Shown here one piece after another: positions 25,034 through 33,104 of a stretch of DNA of 38,621 nucleotides (position 1 is the first letter of the stretch; every line of letters starts with the position of its first letter). Both the position numbers and the translations under genes were made by a program. The notes under the pieces were generated by a model. That model had not been told where the DNA came from. It saw only the letters and a list, made by a program, of their open reading frames with translations, and searched no databases. The stretch comes from Bacillota bacterium (GTDB taxonomy: Bacteria; Bacillota_I; Bacilli_A; Erysipelotrichales; Erysipelotrichaceae). Where the stretch lies: the NCBI GenBank assembly GCA_023388535.1, contig JAEWFZ010000044.1, positions 1-38,621 of the forward strand. Direction: 5' to 3'.

Positions 25034-25691
25034 GCATATCTATAATATACTGAATCAAATCTTCGAAATTATCTAAAATCGGATACTTACTTTCCCGATT
25101 CTTGGAAGAATCCATGACGATAATGTTTTTTATCCCCGCATTTTCGGCGGCTAATACCCCGATTGGGCTGTCTTCAATGACTAAAGTGCTTTCCGGTTTT
25201 GAGTCCAAAAGTTCCATAGCTTTAAGATAAATATCGGGAGCTGGTTTCCCTTCAAAATCACCATTATCAACCAAGACTAGAGAACGGTCAAACCAACGTT
25301 CGAGCTCGAAAACTTCAAAGTAGAAGTCCACGTTTTTATCCGGAGCCCCCGTCGCAATCGTATAGGGAATCCGCTGATAATCTAAATAGTCAAATAAGGT
25401 ATAAGAACCATCAATAAGTTCTAAACCATCACCCCGCTCTTTAAGCATTTGTCGATAAAGTCGCTCTTTGCCTTCGGAATGTTCTTGTATTTCTTCTTTT
25501 GTTAAATCTTCGGAGATATATTCTTTTAAAATCTTAGTATTCGATTTACCAAGGATATTGTCACGATATTCCGAATCCGGGATATGTTCTTGAAGCTGAG
25601 AATAAAGATATTGCAACCATGATTTTTGATTCTCATAATCATCTTGCAGTAGAGTTCCGTTAAAGTCAAAAATTACAGCTTCAATAGGCAT
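25017..25691 (-). CDS. HAD-family phosphatase, beta-phosphoglucomutase-like
   Basis: The 224-residue protein has HAD motif I DFNGT near residue 9, motif II (T at TGAPDKN, near 115), Lys in GKPAPD near 150, and motif IV EDSPIG near 172, plus a helical cap between motifs I and II. The first catalytic Asp is followed by FNGT instead of the usual MDGT/FDGT, so the acid/base Asp is replaced by Asn, as in phosphonatase-like or less active members. The start shares a base with the flavo-diiron stop (TAATG), and the pair form an operon. Confidence 0.82.
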   Translation of the reverse strand: MPIEAVIFDFNGTLLQDDYENQKSWLQYLYSQLQEHIPDSEYRDNILGKSNTKILKEYISEDLTKEEIQEHSEGKERLYRQMLKERGDGLELIDGSYTLFDYLDYQRIPYTIATGAPDKNVDFYFEVFELERWFDRSLVLVDNGDFEGKPAPDIYLKAMELLDSKPESTLVIEDSPIGVLAAENAGIKNIIVMDSSKNRESKYPILDNFEDLIQYIIDMQKDSD

Positions 25692-26908
25692 TATTTATCT
25701 CCTAAAATTGAATTAGCTAAGGCGGTAGCCAGTTGATTCAAGGACTCCATTTGATCTTCTTTTAATGCCGATTTAATGGTCATTGTATCTTCTAATATGC
25801 TAATGTTCTTACCTTTAGCCAGCAAGTCTCTTAATTGTTGTTCCGCTTTTGATCCCCAGCTTAAATTCGTTAACAAAGCCACGGTCCGGTTACTATAGCC
25901 GGTATCGATCAAATTCTCGACCAAATGAGCCATCTCGTGATAAAGCCCTGTATTGTAGGTTAAAGCCGTAAATAACGCATGGGAGAAGCGGTGTGCTTGA
26001 GCAATAATATGAGAGCTATGAGTATGTGAAACATCAAAGATTTCAATGCTCTTAACCCCGCGGTCCGCAAGTCTGGAGGCGATGATTTGTACCGCCTGTT
26101 CGGTATTGCCATACATGGAAGCATAGACTAAAACAATCCCTTGTTGTTCCGGTTGATATTTTGACCAGCGGTCGTATTTATCTAAAAGTAGCTTTAGGTT
26201 TTCTTCATCGTTGATGATTGGACCGTGTAATGGAGCGATCATCTTAATCTCTAAATCCGCTACTTTCTTAAACAGCATTTGTACCTGAGCGCCAAATTTT
26301 CCAACAATATTGACATAGTAACGACGATACTCATCCATCCAATCGTGTTTGACATCGACTTCTGAAGTAAAGATATTACCATTAAGGGCATGGAAGGTTC
26401 CAAAAGCATCGGCGGTAAACCAAATTTTGTTATGTTTTTCATACGAAGTAAATACTTCTGGCCAGTGAACCATCGGGGCCATCATGAATTGAAGTTCGTG
26501 GTTGCCTAGGTTTAATGTATCGTTCTCTTTGATAAGATGATAACGGTCGGTATAATGATCGCTATAAAATTGCTCAAAAAAGCTAAAGGTTTTAGCGTTC
26601 CCTACCAGTTTTGCTTCCGGGTAAGAGTTTAGAATCGATACAATGTTACGACAATGATCGGGTTCCATATGATGGACGATTAAATAATCTAAACTACGAC
26701 CATCCAATCCCGCATGAACGTTCTCTAAATACTGTTCCGTGACTGCGGAATCGACCGTATCGAGTAAAGCGGTTTTCTCATCGACAATTAAATATGAATT
26801 GTAAGAGACCCCCTGTGTCAGTGGAAACATGTTTTCGAAGCGTTGAATTCGTCGATCACTAGCTCCCACCCAAATGATTGATTCTGTAATATTTCTAATA
26901 TTTTCCAT
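25691..26908 (-). CDS. Flavo-diiron protein (O2/NO reductase)
   Basis: The 405-residue cytoplasmic protein joins a metallo-beta-lactamase-fold diiron domain (1-250) to a flavodoxin domain (from about 257, with the FMN loop SMYGNTEQA). Diiron ligands are visible: His80-x-Glu82-x-Asp84-His85, His148, Asp167 and a His near 229 in APLHGP. These enzymes reduce O2 to water or NO to N2O and protect anaerobes. AAAGGAGG precedes the start. No rubredoxin is fused or adjacent, so the electron donor lies elsewhere. Confidence 0.93.
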   Translation of the reverse strand: MENIRNITESIIWVGASDRRIQRFENMFPLTQGVSYNSYLIVDEKTALLDTVDSAVTEQYLENVHAGLDGRSLDYLIVHHMEPDHCRNIVSILNSYPEAKLVGNAKTFSFFEQFYSDHYTDRYHLIKENDTLNLGNHELQFMMAPMVHWPEVFTSYEKHNKIWFTADAFGTFHALNGNIFTSEVDVKHDWMDEYRRYYVNIVGKFGAQVQMLFKKVADLEIKMIAPLHGPIINDEENLKLLLDKYDRWSKYQPEQQGIVLVYASMYGNTEQAVQIIASRLADRGVKSIEIFDVSHTHSSHIIAQAHRFSHALFTALTYNTGLYHEMAHLVENLIDTGYSNRTVALLTNLSWGSKAEQQLRDLLAKGKNISILEDTMTIKSALKEDQMESLNQLATALANSILGDK

Positions 26909-26924
26909 GCATCCTCCTTTTTAG

Positions 26925-26953
26925 TTGCAAAGATTAATAATTTTGTGTATGAT
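26925..26953 (+). promoter_or_regulatory. tRNA-Thr promoter
   Basis: TTGCAA (26925-26930) and TATGAT (26948-26953) are 17 bp apart, and the -10 ends 11 bases before the mature tRNA start. Confidence 0.8.
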
Positions 26954-26964
26954 TATCTAGCAAT

Positions 26965-27038
26965 GCCGCCATAGTTTAATGGTAAAACAGAGCAATGGTA
27001 ATGCTCAGCTTCCAGTTCAATCCTGGGTGGCGGCACCA
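26965..27038 (+). tRNA. tRNA-Thr (anticodon GGU)
   Basis: The cloverleaf is complete: acceptor GCCGCCA pairs with TGGCGGC, the D stem is GTTT/AAAC, the anticodon stem GAGCA/TGCTC holds loop ATGGTAA with the anticodon GGT at 26997-26999, and the T arm is TCCAG/CTGGG with TTCAATC. CCA is encoded. Discriminator base A fits threonine. The short D arm looks like that of glycine tRNAs, but the anticodon and discriminator decide the call. Confidence 0.9.
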
Positions 27039-27050
27039 TTAGTCATCTCG

Positions 27051-27071
27051 AAGCACGAAAGTGCTTTTTTT
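27051..27071 (+). terminator. tRNA-Thr terminator
   Basis: A 6-bp stem (AAGCAC with GTGCTT) closes a GAAA tetraloop, followed by a T-run. It ends at the stop codon of the convergent acetyltransferase gene. Confidence 0.85.
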
Positions 27072-27519
27072 AATTGGTTAAACGGTCCTCGTTGGCAATT
27101 CGCTCCATGATTAACCCTTGTTGTTGGGCTTGTTCATCAAAGAAATTCTCAACCACCACAAAGCCATTCGTATTAAGAAAGTTCAAAGCTTTGATATTAT
27201 TGACAAAGACACGAGCGTACATCTTCGAGGTATGATTGGTAAGTTCATCCAACAAGGCTTCTCCGATACCAGCTCTTTGATAATCGGGATGAACATTGAT
27301 GGCATTCAACATCATCTGCATGTTCAAGGAAGCAAAGCCGACAATCTTACCTTCAATCTCATAAACATAAGTCTTTGATTCCAGCAATTGTTCCACCATG
27401 AAGCGCTCGTACTGGGAAGTCCAATAGCGATTGTCAATATCGGGATGACCTTCGATATTGCTCATCAGCCATATTTCCATAACATCGCCTAAATCGGCGG
27501 TAACAAAGCGGCGAATCAT
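27070..27519 (-). CDS. GNAT-family N-acetyltransferase
   Basis: The 149-residue GNAT-fold protein has the acetyl-CoA pyrophosphate loop as QRAGIGEALL (around residues 80-90) after the beta-strand INVHPDYQ, and a late ALNFLNTNGFVV segment. The substrate is unknown. RimI-like protein N-acetylation or small-molecule acetylation are both possible. It overlaps coaD by ATGA and is the last gene of the minus-strand operon starting at 30352. Confidence 0.85.
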   Translation of the reverse strand: MIRRFVTADLGDVMEIWLMSNIEGHPDIDNRYWTSQYERFMVEQLLESKTYVYEIEGKIVGFASLNMQMMLNAINVHPDYQRAGIGEALLDELTNHTSKMYARVFVNNIKALNFLNTNGFVVVENFFDEQAQQQGLIMERIANEDRLTN

Positions 27520-27992
27520 CGGTTGAACTTTTCGATTAAAGCTTTCGCAACATGAGCCGGTACTATTTGTTGGAAATCTCCTTTATAAAAGGCAATTTCT
27601 TTAACCGTCGATGACGAGACAAAAGAATATTCCGGTTTCGAAACGAAGAATACCGTTTCAATATCCGGCGCCAGCATCATATTTGCGGTAGCATTTTGTA
27701 ACTCGAATAAATAGTCGGTCACCGCTCGAATCCCACGGACAATACCGGTTGCTCCTTTTTTACGAGCAAACTCGACGGTCAAACCATCGTCCGCTTCAAC
27801 CGAAACATTATCAAACTCACGGATACTTTCTTCAATCATGGCTAAGCGTTCCTCGACCGTAAAGGTCGATTTTTTATGAGGATTTTCCATAATCGCAATA
27901 ATAACTTCGTCGAAGACCCGAGTCGCGCGGTGGATAACATCAAGATGACCATTGGTTATGGGATCAAAAGATCCAGGATAAATTGCTTTCAT
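27516..27992 (-). CDS. coaD: Phosphopantetheine adenylyltransferase
   Basis: CoaD makes dephospho-CoA from 4'-phosphopantetheine and ATP in the penultimate step of CoA synthesis. The 158 residues contain the nucleotidyltransferase motif NGHLD (15-18 region) and the second ATP motif SSSTVKE near 128, and length is normal. Four-base overlaps with the NYN gene upstream and the acetyltransferase gene downstream show tight coupling. Confidence 0.96.
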   Translation of the reverse strand: MKAIYPGSFDPITNGHLDVIHRATRVFDEVIIAIMENPHKKSTFTVEERLAMIEESIREFDNVSVEADDGLTVEFARKKGATGIVRGIRAVTDYLFELQNATANMMLAPDIETVFFVSKPEYSFVSSSTVKEIAFYKGDFQQIVPAHVAKALIEKFNR

Positions 27993-28723
27993 CGTTCCTC
28001 TTTCTTGTTCTTTATGTAGATATGTTTGATACCTGGGTTACCAGTTGGACGTTCATCAATTTCATAAGCATTTAAGCTTTTAACTAGGGATGATAATTTA
28101 TAATAGCCGTAATTACGAGGGTCAAAGTCAACCCGTTTTTTACTAATTAAATTGCCCACATCCGCTAAACTAGCATAGCCGCTATCATCGGCTAAATCAT
28201 TGATGGTGTTATTAATCAGGGTAAGTAGAATCTCACGATCTTTGCTTGAGATCCTCGAGCGTTTCACCTTGGATGGTTCTGGTTGAATAATGTTTAAGTA
28301 AATAAAGCGGTCACAGGCTTTAACAAAGGGTGTCGGGGTTTTTTGTTCCCCCATCCCGATGACCAGTTTACCTTCTTCTCGTAAACGTACCGCCAGTTTG
28401 GTAAAATCGGAATCCGAAGAAACAATACAAAAACCTTCAACATTACCGGTATAGAGTAAATCCATAGCATCGATAATCATCGCTGAGTCGGTGGCGTTTT
28501 TCCCCGTCGTATACGCGAATTGTTGAATTGGCGTGATTGCATTGTCTAATAAGGTTGATTTCCAACCTTCGTTATTCGGTTTGGTCCAGTCGCTATAAAT
28601 ACGTTTCACCGTTGGAATACCGTATTTGGCGACTTCCTCTACGATAGCGGATAAATACTGATAAGAGGCGTTATCGCCATCAATCAAAATCGCAAATCGT
28701 AAATCATGTTTTTGTTGTTCCAT
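27989..28723 (-). CDS. NYN-domain nuclease with OST-HTH (LOTUS) domain
   Basis: These 244 residues form a PIN-like NYN nuclease domain (about 8-145), with acidic residues LIDGDN (13-18) and SSDSDF near 103, followed by an OST-HTH/LOTUS RNA-binding domain (about 165-240). The family probably cleaves or binds structured RNA. The substrate is not known. It lies between a flavoenzyme-like gene (8-bp gap) and coaD (4-bp overlap). Confidence 0.82.
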   Translation of the reverse strand: MEQQKHDLRFAILIDGDNASYQYLSAIVEEVAKYGIPTVKRIYSDWTKPNNEGWKSTLLDNAITPIQQFAYTTGKNATDSAMIIDAMDLLYTGNVEGFCIVSSDSDFTKLAVRLREEGKLVIGMGEQKTPTPFVKACDRFIYLNIIQPEPSKVKRSRISSKDREILLTLINNTINDLADDSGYASLADVGNLISKKRVDFDPRNYGYYKLSSLVKSLNAYEIDERPTGNPGIKHIYIKNKKEER

Positions 28724-28731
28724 AATACTCC

Positions 28732-29907
28732 TTAAAGTTCGTCTAAAATATCGAGCGCAAATTCTTTAAAAATTGAAAAAATACTCGAACTGTATTGGGC
28801 ATAAGCTAAGTCAACCAAAGAAAGATTTTGAGACTTAATCAGCTCAAAACTATCCGCTATAGAATGGGCGTGTTTACAGAAAAAAGTACCCGATACAAAT
28901 TTATGACTCGCTTGACTATAGGTTAACTCAATGCCGCCTTCAAAAGCAAATACACTATGGAAATAAGTAATATCTGAAGCATCTTTTTGAATGATAATAT
29001 CACCTGAAGTATCGCCTGGATTGACTTGCACGAAAGCCGGATCGAGATTGATAACGATGCGGTTTAGCGGCTTTGGTTTTAAGATTTCAATATTATCGTT
29101 AAAGCGATAATAGCGATTTAAATCCAACAACTCCCCTTTGACAAAATAGGCATCAACCACCATTTCCTGAGGTTGATTCATGCTATTAAAAGTTAGTTTT
29201 AAAGTCTCTTCTTGTTCGTTTAAAACCAGGTTTTCAACTTTTGGATAAAAGTTAATTCCCATCTCACTCAGTCGATCGCGAATGCCATCTCTAAAATAGA
29301 GCGAATCGATGGCTAATAAGGCATTCTCTGTTATTAAAACCGAGACTTCACTACCAAAACGTTTCCAAATATGGGCTAATTCTAAAGCTTCTAAAGAATC
29401 CATTTCGACCGCAATCCGTTTTGGTAATTCTTGAAAATGAATGATATCACCAAAGCTGAAAACAAAAGGATTCTGATAAGAAGTTTGATAGTATGGACGC
29501 CAGGTAAAAATCGCCTTGTCAAAAGCAATGTCATAATCGCGCGCCAACCAGGAAACTTTCAATCGATTTTCACCGACAATTTCAACCATACCGGAAACAT
29601 AATCGACGCCTCGATCGGCTAATAACAACCGCAGTTCTTGTTTATCGAGAATGGCTTGATTTTGATAATTTAAGATTACTTGCTCATAAAAACTTGCCCG
29701 CTCTTCAAAGCTAGGGGTATCATGCTCGCTTAAATCTTTACTAATGTGATAAAGCGTCGAAGTTAAGGGATGATGGATATCAAAACCAGGATGGTGTTGA
29801 TACATCGTCTTATCATCGATAACCAAGATACTTTTATGTTTATATTCCAGTAATCTTGCCTCTAAATCCTCGGGTATGCCAATAAAAACAATTTCATAAT
29901 TAGCCAT
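28732..29907 (-). CDS. Degenerate pyridine-nucleotide-disulfide-oxidoreductase-like protein
   Basis: The 391 residues follow the fold order of lipoamide dehydrogenase or NADH oxidase: an N-terminal FAD-like region, a central NAD-like region around PKRIAVEMDSLEALELA, then a GDTSGD-like segment and a C-terminal dimerization-like domain. The key glycine motifs are gone: the first GxGxxG reads IGIPED, the second reads VEMDSL, and no CxxxxC redox pair is present. It is probably a pseudo-enzyme. The start was placed at the ATG of MANYEI, 8 bp inside the previous gene. The longer start at 29940 cannot be excluded. Confidence 0.6.
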   Translation of the reverse strand: MANYEIVFIGIPEDLEARLLEYKHKSILVIDDKTMYQHHPGFDIHHPLTSTLYHISKDLSEHDTPSFEERASFYEQVILNYQNQAILDKQELRLLLADRGVDYVSGMVEIVGENRLKVSWLARDYDIAFDKAIFTWRPYYQTSYQNPFVFSFGDIIHFQELPKRIAVEMDSLEALELAHIWKRFGSEVSVLITENALLAIDSLYFRDGIRDRLSEMGINFYPKVENLVLNEQEETLKLTFNSMNQPQEMVVDAYFVKGELLDLNRYYRFNDNIEILKPKPLNRIVINLDPAFVQVNPGDTSGDIIIQKDASDITYFHSVFAFEGGIELTYSQASHKFVSGTFFCKHAHSIADSFELIKSQNLSLVDLAYAQYSSSIFSIFKEFALDILDEL

Positions 29908-30352
29908 TGTTATCACCGATAACTTGTTTAAAAGCTTCAAACAAAGCCTTGGTATAATCTTTGGTAATCAATTGAACTTCCGTATTAGATGGTTTAATTA
30001 CCCCACTAATGCCTAAATCTCGAATCGTTTGTGGAACAACGTTTTGCGAGTCGACGACCTTAAGTTTTACCCGCGTCTGACAAGCGCTTACAGCCACTAG
30101 ATTACTTGATCCGCCGATCGCCGCTAAGACTTTGTTGGATAATTCATCTAAGTTTTGACCGACCAATAAATCCTTTGGTTTCATCTTTAAAATACGATAA
30201 AGTCTGAATAGGAAAACCAGTAAAATCAATCCTAGAGAAATCCATAATTGATTCAAAGTCACCATATTCATACTATAAGTAATTAGAAAGAAGGCTACCA
30301 AAGCAATCGTTAAGCCGACTAAAAAGATTAAATTAATTTTCTTTTGTTTCAT
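29900..30352 (-). CDS. Membrane-anchored PTS EIIB-like protein
   Basis: The 150 residues begin with two TM segments (about 8-28 and 35-50), followed by an EIIB domain of the glucose/sucrose type with the phospho-acceptor Cys91 in ACQTRVKL. No EIIC permease or EIIA is encoded nearby. Such isolated EIIB domains may be phosphorylated by HPr/EIIA and act as a sensor. It is the first gene of a five-gene minus-strand operon and overlaps the next gene, an apparently redox-dead flavoenzyme homologue. Confidence 0.75.
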   Translation of the reverse strand: MKQKKINLIFLVGLTIALVAFFLITYSMNMVTLNQLWISLGLILLVFLFRLYRILKMKPKDLLVGQNLDELSNKVLAAIGGSSNLVAVSACQTRVKLKVVDSQNVVPQTIRDLGISGVIKPSNTEVQLITKDYTKALFEAFKQVIGDNNG

Positions 30353-30377
30353 AGATATTTGCTTACCTCACACTATC

Positions 30378-30407
30378 ATTATACTCTAACTTGAGTTGTT
30401 TTGTCAG
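30378..30407 (-). promoter_or_regulatory. Promoter of the EIIB-to-GNAT operon
   Basis: On the minus strand CTGACA (30402-30407) and TATAAT (30378-30383) are 18 bp apart. A divergent TTGTCA (30401-30406) and TATAAT (30426-30431) would drive the DUF4236 gene, though with a long 19-bp spacer, so the two -35 elements overlap. Confidence 0.6.
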
Positions 30408-30464
30408 ATATGCAATAAAGTTTGATATAATTAAACTACATTAAGAAGGAAGGAAAATAATAAT

Positions 30465-31541
30465 ATGGGATTTCGTTTTAGTAAAAGAATCAGACTACAT
30501 AAATTAGTCAATCTCAATGTATCCAAGGGTGGTGTGGGCATGTCCGTTGGTGTTCCCGGTGCCCGATTCTCGGTGAATTCTAAAGGCCGTAGCCAAGCTT
30601 CCGTAGGTATTCCTGGAACTGGGCTTTCCTATGTTAAAGCCTTTGGAACCAAATCATCCAAATCCAAAGCCAAAAAATCGCTAACTACTAATCAAATCAA
30701 TGAAATCAATAACGACGACTACAATGAAGCCTTATTCGCTTTAAGTCACACGCATTTAGAAGCTCATGATTTCATTAACTTTGAAGAACAACCGCTCGAG
30801 TACTATTCCCGTAAAATGGGACCTTTACAAGAAGCGGCTATTAAAGCTTTCAATGACTATAAACCAAATTTCTTTGTCGGCCTCATTTCAAAATATGTTG
30901 ATTTTACCGTCAAAAAACGTGAACAACTCAAAGCCAATATTTTGAAGGCAATCGAAGAAGATCAAGAAAATCTGAAACCTACTACTATCAGTCTTCCTCA
31001 ACAGGAAGCCATCTTGGCCAAAGATCCAAAAGCAATCGAAGAATTCTTACGGGTGGCGGAAGCCTTTGAAACTTTCGAAGATGATGTCGATGGCTATGAA
31101 TATCAATTAAAAACCGTAGTCGATGAAGCCGTCTCGTTACATATTAATATTGAAAGTAATCTTAACGAGAATGTGATAAGAGATTTAGTCACCACCAACG
31201 CCAAAGGTAATTATGTCCATAAAGAACTTGGTGTCCAAGCCTATAACGAACGTAAATACGCGTATATCTGTTCTTTATTACTCGGTTTTGCTAAGGAAGC
31301 GTTAGCCCTGACGCCACTTGATAAAGTTACCATTGATTTATACGATATCCACGACAACCCTTCGACCGGCTATCGCGAGCGCGTCTGCATTGCTGCTGCC
31401 GAGTTTAAGGATGCTGATTTATTTAATTTAAACTTTGAAACGCTCAACCCAATTAGCGTCGTTGAAAATAGTTTAGTTGACCTTAAGTTCTCCAAACGCA
31501 ATGGCTTTGGTCCGGTCAATCCAACCTCTAATGAAAGCTAA
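30465..31541 (+). CDS. DUF4236 domain protein
   Basis: The first ~60 residues match the DUF4236 pattern (FRFSKRIRLHKLVNLNVSKG, then VGVPG and a second GIPGTG), a Gly-rich beta region. The remaining ~300 residues are helical and acidic, contain no motif I recognise, and have no signal peptide or TM segment. AAGGAAGG precedes the start. Its stop overlaps the next gene's start by 11 bp. Function is unknown. Confidence 0.75.
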   Translation: MGFRFSKRIRLHKLVNLNVSKGGVGMSVGVPGARFSVNSKGRSQASVGIPGTGLSYVKAFGTKSSKSKAKKSLTTNQINEINNDDYNEALFALSHTHLEAHDFINFEEQPLEYYSRKMGPLQEAAIKAFNDYKPNFFVGLISKYVDFTVKKREQLKANILKAIEEDQENLKPTTISLPQQEAILAKDPKAIEEFLRVAEAFETFEDDVDGYEYQLKTVVDEAVSLHINIESNLNENVIRDLVTTNAKGNYVHKELGVQAYNERKYAYICSLLLGFAKEALALTPLDKVTIDLYDIHDNPSTGYRERVCIAAAEFKDADLFNLNFETLNPISVVENSLVDLKFSKRNGFGPVNPTSNES

Positions 31542-32334
31542 ACTATTTAGACTAATTTATACCAGCGATCCACTTTGTTCTTTTTGTTGGGCGATTGAAC
31601 CACAGATAACTAAACTGCTTTTTAACTATGGTCATCTCATCGATTTTGAATATCGGATGGGTGGTCTTTTAGAAAGCGATCGTTTTTATGAAACCCAAGC
31701 CCAGCTAAAAGAAAGTTTAGAAAGTATCCATCAGCGTTTTATGATGCCCATCGAATTGGACTATCCGTTACTACATTGGGCGTCACATTCGCTTTTGGCT
31801 TGTCAATTATATCTTCTAGTAAAAGAAGATGATGCTCAGCGTGCAAGACATCTTTTAAGAAAACTTCGCGAGGCTCAAATGCTCTTTAATCAAGACATCA
31901 GTTCGCTTACCGTACTTCGAAAAGTTTTAGAACAAGAAAAGATTGATTCTAACTATGTCGAACTTTTGGAAACAGAGGTTGCGAAGCGCTTATTGTATCA
32001 AGACTTCGGAATAAACCGGGTCTTAAAAGCCGATCTATATCCGACGTTAACACTGATTAATGAGCTGGGAGAAGGTCTCAAGTTGGAAGGTTTTCAGACC
32101 TTTGAAACGATAGAAAACCATCTTCAACAATTAAGTAAACAACCACTACAAAAACAAGAGCTACCTACCCTAACCGACTATCTGAAGTTACAAGATTTGA
32201 TTCTCTTTGAAGAAATCGCCATCGTCTACGATCTCGAGCTTAAGCAAGTAGCTAATTTTATAAATACCAATAAACCTGAAAACTCAATCATTAGCGGGAC
32301 TAATAGTATCAAATATCTAAAAAGAGCGGCTTAA
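31531..32334 (+). CDS. DsbA-family SpxH/YjbH-like adaptor
   Basis: The 267-residue protein has the thioredoxin-fold motif DPLCSFCW, with Cys16 and Cys19, characteristic of the SpxH (YjbH) branch of DsbA/FrnE-like proteins, and no signal peptide, so it is cytoplasmic. In Bacillota SpxH is the ClpXP adaptor that delivers the stress regulator Spx for degradation. FrnE-like thiol oxidoreductase activity is the alternative. The start was moved to the ATG at 31531, which overlaps the preceding gene's end. Confidence 0.75.
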   Translation: MKAKLFRLIYTSDPLCSFCWAIEPQITKLLFNYGHLIDFEYRMGGLLESDRFYETQAQLKESLESIHQRFMMPIELDYPLLHWASHSLLACQLYLLVKEDDAQRARHLLRKLREAQMLFNQDISSLTVLRKVLEQEKIDSNYVELLETEVAKRLLYQDFGINRVLKADLYPTLTLINELGEGLKLEGFQTFETIENHLQQLSKQPLQKQELPTLTDYLKLQDLILFEEIAIVYDLELKQVANFINTNKPENSIISGTNSIKYLKRAA

Positions 32335-32346
32335 TCATCCGCTCTT
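32322..32346 (-). terminator. Terminator of the ppx-ppk-barnase-barstar operon
   Basis: An 8-bp stem (AAGAGCGG with CCGCTCTT) with a 9-base loop covers the stop codons of both the SpxH-like and barstar genes. Five T on the minus strand follow it. Confidence 0.7.
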
Positions 32347-32642
32347 AATTCATAATCATTTAAGATCATCCTTAAATCAAAATTAGGATTCTGGAAGGCC
32401 GCTTCTTTCAGTACCGACAAGAAGCGACGCGCTTCATCGCCGACATTAAAGATAAAATCGAGTGGATAGATGACCACCATAATTACCTTAACTCGACCAC
32501 CAATGGTCGTTAATTGATCGTATAAGGCATCTAAATTATGACTATAAAACGAAGGAAAACCCAAACCAGCCGCTAACTTACGGTGGGCTTGTTGAATATC
32601 AAAGGTCTGTGATCCATCAAATACATAAACATCTTGAAACAT
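32331..32642 (-). CDS. Barstar-family ribonuclease inhibitor
   Basis: The 103-residue protein has the barstar core SHNLDALYDQLTTI (around 34-47), where the acidic helix plugs the barnase active site, and the barstar-like length. Its ATG shares a base with the barnase stop (TAATG), so inhibitor is made together with enzyme and protects the cytosol from pre-export activity. Confidence 0.9.
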   Translation of the reverse strand: MFQDVYVFDGSQTFDIQQAHRKLAAGLGFPSFYSHNLDALYDQLTTIGGRVKVIMVVIYPLDFIFNVGDEARRFLSVLKEAAFQNPNFDLRMILNDYELRADD

Positions 32643-33067
32643 TAGTCCAACCTCTCAAAACTCTTGTAATGGTCCTTGGTATAAAAAATTAGACCATCGT
32701 TGGAAAACACCATCCGTTTAGCGTTGCGAAAGCCGCCCTTGTAGTCAATATCGGCTTCATAATATATTCTACCTTTTTGATTCGGTAGTTTTCGTTCGAA
32801 ATTCCCAAAAACATCGCCACCGATGCTTTTTTTGTCGGTTACCTCCCATAAATTTCCTTTACTACTATCCCAACCTAAAGCCATAGCTTCCTGTTTGGTA
32901 ATATAGTTATTAGGTAGTTTTTTGTAGGTTTTAATATATAAAGTCACCTCATCCTTACTGGAATAGGCTTGATTTTCAGTAACGCTTTTTTCTTTTGGAA
33001 AACAGCCAATTAACAAAAGACTGACCAAAAGTAGAAAGATACCTTTTATAAACAATTTTCGTTTCAT
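32642..33067 (-). CDS. Barnase-type ribonuclease, predicted lipoprotein
   Basis: The 141-residue protein starts at the ATG of MKRKLF. A signal peptide (residues 1-21) ends in LLIGC, a lipobox with Cys22. The mature part aligns along its length with barnase: Lys58 in ITKQEAMALGW, SIGGDVFGN, the catalytic Glu104 in EADIDY, Arg114 and Arg118, and His133 in DHYKSF, all at the positions of the known active-site residues. It should be an active guanyl-preferring RNase tethered to the outer face of the membrane. The Shine-Dalgarno is weak. A longer upstream frame start was rejected because it adds no recognisable segment. Confidence 0.9.
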   Translation of the reverse strand: MKRKLFIKGIFLLLVSLLLIGCFPKEKSVTENQAYSSKDEVTLYIKTYKKLPNNYITKQEAMALGWDSSKGNLWEVTDKKSIGGDVFGNFERKLPNQKGRIYYEADIDYKGGFRNAKRMVFSNDGLIFYTKDHYKSFERLD

Positions 33068-33104
33068 AAATACGAGAAGTCCCCTTTCTTTACGAGAAAA
33101 TGGT

